The translations under genes were made by a program, and so were the position numbers. 64,000 bases of DNA from Antedon mediterranea (lineage: Eukaryota > Echinodermata > Crinoidea > Comatulida > Antedonidae), in assembly GCF_964355755.1 (NCBI RefSeq), contig NC_092675.1, positions 6,294,312 through 6,358,311 on the forward strand, in the 5' to 3' direction. Below are positions 1-12,100 of the stretch, piece after piece. The notes under the pieces were generated by a model. The model was not told the origin of the DNA and ran no database searches. It was given only the letters and a program-made list of their open reading frames with translations. How positions within the stretch are numbered: the first letter of the stretch is position 1; each line of letters begins with the position of its first letter.

Positions 1-8
1 AGGCTTAC

Positions 9-116
9 TTGATTAAGTGCATCAATGATGACAAGTACTGGAGGTGTCTTTGTGTTGGACAGAACACTACATGTCATCTGACAAGTTGTCTCTAGATTCT
101 TGGGCATTGTAGCTTC
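9..116 (-). CDS. NACHT gene exon 10 (Walker B)
   Basis: Codons 386-421. A hydrophobic strand VLVIID ends in the Walker B aspartate (D417). Acceptor TTTTCCAG, and a GTAAG donor read from position 8. The rest of the NACHT domain and any C-terminal repeats lie left of the window. Confidence 0.88.
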
Positions 117-3100
117 CTGGAAAATGAATAAAATAAATGGTCATTTAAATGGTTCATGATAACGATTTTAGTGACTGTTCAGTCACACATGCTTTTTATA
201 AATGACAACACAATGTCTGGGAGAAAGAGCATAAATGTACAAAAATATATTTAGGTGTTGAAATTAAACTAACTATTTAAGAAGACATACCAAAGGAAAT
301 GTATAGGAATATAAAATGAAATTGGCACTTTGTTTAAATAGAAGAAAAGTTTAGATATTATTTTTATTAGTTACTACATAATAACAAGAAATGTTGAATA
401 TACTGGTGCTCACCGGGGTTCAATTAGATCGATCCCTGGTTAGCAACGAAGGCATATCCCCTTACTTCGGTTTGGTTTTTTTTTTGGCATGGTTGGAATC
501 CCCGTTTTTCGTATTAGTTTTAAGTACAGTGCTTAGAAGTTTAACAACATTAGGCACTATATACTGAAAATCCAGGATATTATTATACTGTATTTGCGGA
601 GTTGGATTTCCGAGTGAACACGGGACTCACCTTTACCTTTACTGTATTTGTATATTATATAAATCCAAAGGCAAATTAATGAAAAAATTACAATGCTGTG
701 GGTGATATATATATATTGTCAGCATTGATGTGTTTCATCAAGGCAAGTTGTAACGTGGTTTTAAAATAAGTACTGTAATTGAATAATATATGATTTATAG
801 CTATGCAAGATTTATTTTGTAGACCTACATTAACTGATCCTAATTCTTTCAAGAGTCGTTTTAACGCCTTCTCTAGATCAGTGGAACCAGGAACGGCACC
901 AACAAAATGAAAGAATATATGCCAACCAGTGCTGCCACCTCTGTGCAAGAGAAAAAAAGAAGAAAACACAACGAAAATAAGAATGTTGTATAGGAGGAGC
1001 TTAGATTTATTATGTTTTATAAACTCTCTTTAACAGCCATTCAGTTTTAAATAACTACCCCTGTGGGGTACTCAATAAGTAACTTATTTTGTTTGCTTAA
1101 TACTAGGTATTTGAGTTTAAAAGTCAATAAACAGCTTTTTTAAAACTACAAGATGGCCTATTCAAAGTTTGATTTCATCCATTCATTCATTAGTGGAAAA
1201 TTACTTCAATTTATTGTCATTTGCATATTAAATATACATAAAAATTATGTTTGCTCCGAGATATACAAAAACAGAAAAAACATTTACAAAGTGTCACATC
1301 ACTCTTGTACTTTATTATTAGTTTTGAAGGTCAACATATCTTTAAGTTGTATTCACTTGAAATTTTAAGGGCGTTTCCCTTTTGCTTGGTTCCCACTAGA
1401 ACGCAACGATGCAGACGCAAAGCAAGAGAGTTGACCAATAACAAGTGACAGTTTGAATCCTCGATTGTAATTGGTCAACTCGCTGATGTTGCGCTTACGT
1501 CCTTGCGTTGCGTCCTAATGGGAACCAAGCTTTAGTGGGGACACTAGTTTTGAAGCATCGTCAAGACTAGAACCAAGGAACCTGAGATTTATAATAACAA
1601 TGCTAACCATGCCATAGTACCATTATTACTTATTATAATAATGCACTATAACGATATTTAAACCTACCCTGGAATTTGCTTGCTCATAGCCATCTGTTGA
1701 CTGACGTCTGCCGTTTTGGCAAGAAGCGATGACTTTCCAGTTCCAGCACCCCCAAGTATAACTAAAGAGTTGTTGACACCAATGTCTGTTACATATTTCT
1801 CAACTTTTTCAAGAATTGTTGTTCTGCCCAGAACTAGGGCTCCTCTGCTTTTGAGGAAAGACTATAAATGAGAAAATATTTTTTTTTTATTTTTTTTTAA
1901 TTTATTCATGATATGTTGCCAAGTTTCTTCTAATCTTTTTGTGGAAAAAAAATGTCAAAAAATGTGCTAAGCTATAAATATGTATACAGTAAAACCTGTG
2001 TATTGTATCATGATGAGTGCGCACTATATCTCATCTGCCAAGCCCTATGATCCTAGAGGTTAAAGAGACAACTTGGCACTACTGTAATTATTAACAACCT
2101 TATCACAACTGTTTTTATCACAAAAAATGTTTTTTTTTTATAGAAATGCATTATTTAATTTAAATTTAACAAAAAAATAATAAACACATTAAAAGCAGTA
2201 TCACCTCATGTGCTTCTTTAGCTTGTTGATACGGATCAAGGGTTCCCTCCGACAATGGATACTGCTCTTCGATACGATTCTTAAAAAATTCAAACACCTT
2301 GAGAAAAAAAAGATATCAAGTTTGTATCGTAATACTCAGGCACAACAATTTCACAAAAACTGTACAATAGTACCTTCAATTGTTGAAACTAATGCATGGC
2401 ACATGATACAAAATCAACCAATCAAATTGGAAGCATAAAGTAGATATGTTAAAGTAGTAATATAGTTTAAAATATTAGTATTGTAAATAAAGTAATATCA
2501 ATCAATCAATTACTTAAAATTAAAAAAAAAATCTCCTATCTAAGTGAATACAATTTAAGGGAAATACTTAAATATTCATTGAGTTAAGTGAAATACTTAA
2601 TAATTAAGGGACATATCTCACTTAAGTGTGATTGGTAAATGAGGCCACAGAGGCCTAAAGTTAATAAAGGCAGGCAATGCACATGAATGATATTAAAAGG
2701 AATACACACTGCTTACTTACATTTTTACAGAACCCTTCCTGTAGACCAGTAAGTTCAACTTTGCCATCCTCATCAATACCCGCATATTCACAATCATACC
2801 ACTTAACACGATCTTTCTAAAAAGTTAAAATACAAAATTTATTTTATTTAAGTTGATAGCACCAAGTTGAAACTAAAATAGTCTTATTAAATGGCTTTCA
2901 ACCCTATTAATTTGTCAGCATGTTTTAACTTTCTGTCAATCCATATTCAAATCATATAGGTCACAGGTTATGCCTTTATGATTTTTGAAATATATATATA
3001 TTGTTGATTTCAATTAATCAAAAATAGCATGCCCTCTATTGCTATTTGTATTTTTTTCAATTTCAAACGCTCAATTTTGTTTATTGCATGAATGCACAAA

Positions 3101-6100
3101 CATATCTTAGTGGAGCTGTAGCTTGGCGGTTAACATGATTGCCTTCCCTGTAATCCCGAGGTCAAGAGTTCAATCCTGACCTGGTGTCTAGGTGTGCCTA
3201 GTGTCCACTTCCTAAAAATGAGACTTAGTTTATAAGCACAATAAATTATCAAATAGTTTATCCTGGCAAGTTGGTGGCTGTTTGCTGCTCTTAATGCCAT
3301 TAAAACCCCTTGCCTTCTTCTTTTTATTAATCTTCATGTAACTTACAGTTGAACAGGGATTATTCACAACAACTACTATTATTTTATACAAGCCAAAAAA
3401 TCAATGATTTAATCAACTATAACAGCTTCTCATTAATAACTGTGTAATTGATTAACTTACAATTTGAAAGAATTAACAAGTTTTAAATTGAATTAGCATA
3501 TCAATTTATACGCTAAGACTACCTAATCAATCAAGCAAACTAACTAAACATTGTATTTTCGTGACCAATTAATTTTTGCAGAAAAACAAAGTGATTATGA
3601 GTGTGTCAGACAAAGCCAAAAATCCAGCATAACCTAACAATTTCCAACAACAAAATGTACACTGTAGTACTACTGCAGTCATCAATATTTTTTTTTTAAA
3701 TAACACCTGGTTGGAAATATTTTATTTCATTTTTTATTTATTTTTGTCTCCATAAAAATACAAAATAAAAAATGTTGACAAAGAACAAGAAAAAAAAACC
3801 AAGCAGAGACAGGATTCCTAAAAAGCGAACTCAATCTCAATCAAGGCTGCTTTTGTGCTTTCCTGGCAGCTAGTGACTATGATTTTATTTTTTCCGTCGT
3901 GTTTGTTAAATTGTTGATTTGTATGTATCTTTTGCCTTAATAAATAATATTAATAATAATATTAATATTAATAATATTAATAATAATATTAATAATAATA
4001 ATCATTATCTAGTAGGTCTCCTATTGCACTGATTAGATAAAAAACACTTAGAATATAATTTGTATAAACATTAAAAATGCATATAAATATATATAAAAAT
4101 AAATTAAAATATATTGCAATATCAAATGTTAATTGATGTAAAAGCATCCAAATCAGCTTTTTGGCTATAATAAATTTTGAGTTGCATTAATTTGTTTAAA
4201 TTTAAAATAAAGATACCAAGATATTTTTGTCTATTCTTTGAAATTGTAGTATTTACTGATGAATGAAGAATAATCTTTGTTTTGAGATTATTAAAGATGT
4301 ATTGTCCTCCAAAAACAGGAAAAATGAATATTAATTATTAAATCAGACTTTGAATAGGTTATTTAGTAGTTTTAATAAAGTTAATCACTTCCATCTAAAA
4401 AAAACAAAACAAAAAATGTTTTCACTTATAAAATAACATAATGGTTAAATTCAACAAAAATCCATTGGCTGGCAGCCACTTTGATAACTATGGATAACTA
4501 TTATGTGACATTAAAATGGCATATTCAGCAACAACAAAAATATTTTCAGGGGGACAATACATCTTTAAAGTATTTTATAAAACAACCCAGATTCTGAAAA
4601 TAATTCTGTGAAATCTGACTAATGATAGGTACTGTAAACCAACCCAATCAATCAATCATTCTATATTTAAATCAATCCATCAATTAATCTGTTTGAAAAT
4701 CAATCAAGCAGTCTGAATTAAATCAGTCATTTTGAAAATAATTCAGTCTGGAAATCACTTTGAAAATAAATAAATCATTCAATCTTTTTGAAATCAATCA
4801 TTTAATCTGAAAGTTAAGTAATCATGTCTGAAAATGAATCAATTTTTCTGTTTCTGTTTTGCTGCATAGTGCCGAAAAAAACGATTCAAATATATTGACG
4901 TTGACGTAAACGTTACTGCAGTGTAGTTGACTCAAGGTTAGCAGCTGTCTATCGAATAACCGTTATTTTGTGTTGCATCTACAAATTGCTCAACCGGTTT
5001 TAAATGGCTTTCTAAGACCAAATTAAATGGATGTCTTTAACCGGTTATTTTGCGCTGCCTTTTAACCAGTTACCACAAAATTGTTCCGTTTCTCTTTCCA
5101 AGAAAATTGACACCGTTTTTTAACTGGTTTTTATGCAGCAGAAACAGGCCCAATGAGTCTAAAATCATTCATTCAATCTGGTAATCAATAAATCAGTCTG
5201 AAAAAGTCAGGCAATCAGTCAGTCTGAAAATCGATCAAAACTTACCAATCGTGTTTTAAGCATTTGTTTAAGTACATCCAGCTTATGAGGCGCTATTGGG
5301 TTTGGATCCATAAAGTCACCGACATACTCTTCTGGTATTGTCTTCAGAAATGACGAATTGCGAACCAAAAATAAAGCTGAATAAAGCAAAATATTTGTAT
5401 CAAACATTTATTTAATTGACCAGATATTCAAGGTGAATAAGTGATTTAAACCTTTAGAAGAGGTACAAAATGTTAACAGAAATTGTCAAGACTAAAGGCA
5501 ACTGTGGCTGTAAAACACCCTTAAGTGAATACCATTACCACTTAAGTGAATACCATTACCACTTAAGTGAATACCATTACCCCTTAAGTGAATACCATTA
5601 CCACTTAAGTGAATACCATTACCCGTTAAGTGAATACCATTACCTGTTAAGTAAATACCATTACCACTTAAGTGAATAACATTACCACTTAAGTGAAATC
5701 CTTGAATATTTATTAAGTGAAATATTGCTTCTGGGTACTATAAAGATACAATCATGATTAAAGACTACATACAGTACAAGGGCTTAAAACCAGTGAAGAG
5801 TGTAATTTCAATCTTCCCTGCTTAAAACTAAAGATTTCAACAGATTCGCCTTAATTGATGTCAGACTGCACAGTATACATTGTGGATTGAAATAGATTAA
5901 CATTGAATGTCAACATGTACTTAAAATGTTTTAAGTAATCTACTAATTTGTCTATTGGATTACATGTTAATTCAAATTTATGGGGCACATTTAAACAATA
6001 TCATCGTGTTTAATCTTGTTCTTATTGAATGTTTTTCCTTAATAAATCGTGCAGTAGGCATTATTTAGATTGTGACTGACAAATAGTGCTGATATATGCA

Positions 6101-9100
6101 TGTTTTCTTAGAGGAAGAAAGCATGTGAATGTTTATTTGAAACTTTTAACAGCTCAGGAAGTTCAATTTTTTATTTTGGTACATGTGTTTCCTTTGATGA
6201 ATATATGATATAGATTAAGAATGACAAATAGTACTGCTACAATATGCCTGCATTTCTTTGTAGAATGACGGAACAACATAACTGTTTATTTGAAAATTGG
6301 CTCAGGCTCATTAAATAGGACCACATTGCACATAACCAGACTTAATTGGGTATATCCAGGCATGCAATCATACACAGTTTACAACTAGCTAAAGATCAAA
6401 TGTTTCTGTTCATAATCCTCATTGTAAACCCCATTAAATTTTCCCGTGTTAATTTTCGTAAAAATGTTTTCGTTGTATAATTCATGTCTCGTTTTAAATA
6501 AATTTTAGATATTTTCAACTGTAGCCATTCACAATTTAAATGTATTTTGAAAGACATTATTCTATAAATGTTATCTTTGTGTTGGGTATCAACCTGTACC
6601 GTACTGACGCGGGTATAAGCCCACCCCCCGCTTGAACATGAAATCACGTCAAGTTTGGGGGGTGGGCTTATACCCGAGGATCCAAAAATGCAGATCGTCA
6701 AAAACAGCACATGTACACTGTGTATTCCACTATGCGAGCGAGCGCCCTCACGTGTACGACGTTGCCTCTAAATAATACACGAGGTGTAGAGTGTCGGAAA
6801 ATTAAGCTTATATAGTTCGTGTAATTTATCGTAGAATATCTTATTTTAAACATCAATTGAACAAGAATTTATCAAGCAGAAAAGCAAGTATACAATGTTC
6901 GTTAAATAGAAATGTACCAAAGAAATTTAATAAGCTTGTTTATGGCAGCCGATACCAAATAGTGGTTTTCCGTTTTGGCGACTTATAACGTCTGGTGTGA
7001 AGCGATCTTCGACCGCGATGGAGTGTAAACAAAACAGGACCGCTAGGCCTCATATGGCCTAGCGTATATTAGCCTAACTTGGTTATGATCAAAGGTAGGT
7101 GTATGGACGTCGCCAAATACAAAATAATGTATTACGACACACACTGTAGATCTTCGAATTAATGGGTGGGCTTATACCCGAGTATGGGCTTATACCCGCA
7201 TCAGTACGGTAATTGGTGCCTTGCAAGAATAAAGAATAGAAGACTATATAAAAGAAGCGTTTATGCATTCTACGAATTTTGTATGCTCTCATAATTTGTT
7301 TGGAGGGTGAGTTTGTTTTACTGAAAAATGTCTTACAATTTGGATTGTCAATTTTGTATGCTCTCATGGGGAATTTGTTTGAAGGGTGAGTTTGTTTTAC
7401 TGAAAAATGTCTTACAATTTGGATTGTCAATTTTGTATGCGCTCATGGGGAATTTGTTTGGAGGGTGAGTTTGTTTTACTGAAAAATGTCTTACAATTTG
7501 GATTGTCAATTCTGTATGCTCCATGTAGAATTTCCATTTCAGTAACCGAGAGGCCTTCAATCCATTTATATTCTTTCACTAGTGAGTCTGATACATCATT
7601 GTGTGTAGGAATCCAACCACATCGTTCACTACAAGAAAGGTCACGATGAACGTTAGTAACACAATAGCACACAAATTCATATGTATAAAAAGAGTACAAA
7701 CTACGTCTGTATATTGCTATTGGGGTTGAATGACTGGTTGTCCACGGTTTGTGTAAATATAATCTAATCTTTATGGCTTAGAGAAACTTGTTTGAATAGG
7801 TCAACATCATCACGCTATGGATTTATTAGAAGTCCTATCTCCGTCTGGCTAGATAATAGAGTAGCTGCAGTAGCTGTTTACACTATATTGTAAAACAATG
7901 GATTCAATGGTTTGCATTCTAATGGACAGAATATTTTCATTCATTGAAAGATTAATTGTTCTAATAAACTTGGTTTCTCCTTAAGTTCTGTCTACACTAT
8001 CAAACATTATGTGACAAAAAAATGTGATGTGCCCATTATGGACATGATGATGTCATATCACTACCATATTTGGGCATACACTACCATATATGTGCACATC
8101 ACACTTTTTTTGTCAAACTAATTTGATAGTGTAGACAGAGCTTCATATCTTATATGTCAAGGATATGCTATGCACAAAAATGAGGAGAGGGTTGGCTACA
8201 CTTTAATAATACAAACATATCATTAAAAAAAAAAAACATTAACAAAAATAATCAATGGACATCAAGGGATCAAATGGCAAGGTTGGGTTATATTATTATT
8301 ATTAGTGTCAATCAATGACCTTCTGATATAATATCCCTGATATAATGTACTTAACATTGATGTTAAGTTCATGTTTATTAGTATAAAGGTTCATCTGGAT
8401 CTTTCTCTTCAAAGGGAATAAAGTTTTTACTGTTTTCGTTTTTTTTTTAATCATCCAAAAAAAAATAAAAAATTGTATTCTTCATATTTGTGTTTTTATG
8501 TTTATGCCTTTGTATGCTTTGAGCGTTGATGTGACATGTCTTAAGGGGACAGTGGTCCTCCTACCTCTTTTGCCACTCCTTAGCACACTCAAATTCCTAG
8601 TGATGATTTATAATCTTACTAAATTATTAAAATAAATAAATAACTATACATTGAAATAAAACGTTCTTAACATGTAATGTAATGTATTCAACACAATCGT
8701 GCAAGTTCATGACATCTGTCAAGTACATGGATAATTTCTATCATACCTTGTAAGGTTAAGGAAATAAGGATAGACATTATCTTGGTAGCATCGATCAATT
8801 TCTCCTAAGCATGTCCTTAAAGTTTCTTCTGATGTCGTGTCCTTTGGTACGCCCTAAGAAATATAATTTCATTGGACAGTTAGTGTAACGATACAATAAT
8901 GATACTATAATACTTTATTGACTTAAGGGCTTTGAAATCGCACAATTGAACGGACAGAAATTAATGTGGCATATGTAACATTCTGTTTTATCCTTACTCT
9001 TTGAAATCCTTTATGCTCTATCATCACCCATGGGGTGAATAACACAATAGAAAAACTTTAAGAAAAACTTTAAATAACTAATGCTAAACACAGGTGTGTT

Positions 9101-12100
9101 GATAATGGGACTAAAGTATAGCTACAGCTAAAAAGGTAAAACAGGATAAACAATTTAATTTAAAGTTATTATTTTTGGATATTTAAATTAATAAACATTA
9201 AATCAGTAATTGTGATTATAGGAAGTAAATTGACTTAACATAAATAAAATATATATTGTTGAATATTTCCAAAAATAGCGTTTAAAATGGAAAAAAATTA
9301 ATTTTTCAAGTTCAATGACGTATTCTATTAAGAATGTAACTACTATTAACACAGTCAAATAATATAAATTAAGTAATCTCTCATTTGGGGAAACCTCTAT
9401 TATGGGGACACTTGGGTTGGGTACCGAAGGTGTCCCCTGAATATTGGTCCAGCCTACTATAATTGTATTGTACTTCATTGTGGCTAGTTTTAATAGTTTT
9501 TTTCAGTCTGTTTTAATATTTATGTAATCCTCAATCCTAATATTCTAATTTTTCCAATAATCGTTTCAAAACCTTCTCGAGATCAGTTGAACCAGGAACA
9601 GGATCAACAACATGAAATAATATTCCAACTAGTGTCCTCCTCCCAGTGTTCTACTGTGTTTGTGTAACTGTATTGCCTGTTTGTAACCAGCATTACATTA
9701 TTAATAGGAAACTGTAGAGTTAACGTATCATTGTGCAATTCTTCCTTTTTAATATTGTATTTTTAATAGTTTTAATAATTTTATGATAAACACTTTTAAT
9801 CTGTATGTATTATATATAACCTAGCTTTTGGACAATAAAATAATATCAGTATCAATATCAGTTACAGAATGTAAAAACAAAACTGTAAATAAAATGCAAC
9901 ATTTCTGATATAATTCCTTAGTGACATTCATTACTTATTCTGAAAATGATTGATTACATTAAACAGTTACAACATTATGTTTTAATCACAATCTTACATG
10001 GTCTCAATGGAAATAAATTTGCCGCCTTGTGGTACTTTTTGGGGTTTTTTTCTCTAATGAATTATGGTCGTGTAATTATTAAAATAAGAAAAGAAAAAAA
10101 TGTTTCTGCCAACGCAACATTTTCATACTGATATTAATAATGTCATAACAAATTTCAGATTTTTCTTTAATTGGTCATTTTCTGTAGTGATTTTGGTTAT
10201 TTTATTATTTTCTTTAATGATTTTTTTAATTTTTGTGATTTTCTGTAATGATTTTATAGCTTTTAACATGATTTGCTGTGATTTAGATTTTTTTTGATTT
10301 TCTCTCTAATATAGATATTTTTTCTGGCGATTTGCTGTAATACATTATTAAGAGAGTCTGTTTACAGCGATATTTTTATTGCTTTTTGACAATCCGTCGG
10401 AATGGTGTCCTGGGTTTTTTTTTTATTATTAACCACCGTGTATACTTTTATGTGTTATGTTAAGTGAATATGACTTTCTTAATAGTATTTCTAAAAACAT
10501 TGAAGAATTCATAAATCAAAAATAATATTAAGTTTAAGGTAAATGTCCGGAAATATAGTAAATTGATAGAGAGAAAATATCAGTTCAATTACCTGAAAAT
10601 ATTCAGGCAAAGTGAACTTAAGCTCTGTCTACACTATCAAACTTGATGTGACAAAAAAAATGTGATGTGCCCACATGATGATGGGCACATCACATTTTTT
10701 TGTCAAACTAGTTTGATAGTGTAGACAAGGCTTTAGAGAGAAAATGTAAGATTGAGGACTCGATACTACAAGCAAACCATACTTGTCCTCAGGGAAAGTC
10801 TATCCACAAACTTGGCTTAATGTTATGTTATTTTTACAGTGGATGTGTATCTAATACTGGTAATTTTTTTTGCTAAAAATATTGTATTCTAGATTTTCCC
10901 ATTTACATACTTGACCTGTAAACAGCTTGTATATGAGAAATACTATAAGTTTTATTTATTTCAAATATTTATTTACCTCCGCCAAAGAGGTATATGTAAT
11001 CGATCGCGTGTGTTTGTTTGTCTGTTTGTCTGTTTGTTTGTTAGCAGGATTACTCAAAAAGTAATTACAAGGACCATTCCATTAAATTTTGGGACCATTT
11101 CGGACCACAGTCCCAATTTTGGACCACTTTTTAGTATACTTTTCAGACCTGTTAGTGTTAAAAAGATAGGACAGAATTTTTCAAAAGCCGGCGAGCAGTC
11201 TTAAAGTAACAAGTAAACTAAAATTGAATTTTCTCGAGAATAAATTTCATTTTTGTACAAGAGGCAAGAGTTATAATTTGTGATTTGTAATTTTAAAACA
11301 TAATTTGATTTAATGTGCACGTTTTTTGATGCGAGTAGTTTACAAAACCTATTTCTTTTCAAATTCACTCGTTTGATTTTCGCGTTGCTGTTCTATTGTT
11401 AGTCAACTGAAGCTATTGTTAATTTAAAGGCTTGTTACATAACCATTACACCAAACTCGCATACACATGCTTGTAGTGAAATTAGCGTAAATCACAAACA
11501 GCATTAAGACACACACAAATATATATATATATTGTTTTACCGGAGAAATCTTATGTAGGACAATTTTAAAGTAGGCGGAGGTATGCACTCTTGGAGTGGC
11601 TTTCTAGTTTTGTCTTTATTCTGCAAGCACTTTCAGTACTAGTGCACTAAATTTCAAAGTGGTATAATAATTGGGAAAACCATAACAAAGTAAAGACAAA
11701 GAGTAATCAAAATTAAAAATAGAATTATTAATATTATAATTTTGGTTCAAATATTGAGTTGATATAAAACTCAATTTATATTCAGTTCAACGAAGACGCT
11801 TTGTACAGTATTGATTGAAGGGAGTAGGGTTTGTTCATTGTTAAAGAATTTTATGGTTCAGTGCACAACATCTTTACAAAATTGCTGTACCCACAATCCT
11901 TCGTAGCAACCATGAACTAAACAGGTAAACACATGGTGAAAGAAATCCTAGTTACTGTTAAATATTTAAGTCTTCAAATTAAGCCTTACATTGCTAAGCA
12001 ACACTATATCACGCAATATGCATTGTCAATGATATTTTGAGTTGATAATTAAATTAATTATGTATCAACTGAATGTCTTTAAAAACAGTTAAATTTAATC

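Noticed and set aside
5470-5679. Small protein with repeated SEYHYHL
   Set aside because: Direct translation of a 21-bp minisatellite with no coding context.
7089-7430. ORFs with repeated KTFFSKTNSPSKQ on the minus strand
   Set aside because: They run through the triplicated exon 4 donor and intron; the splice model explains the sequence better.
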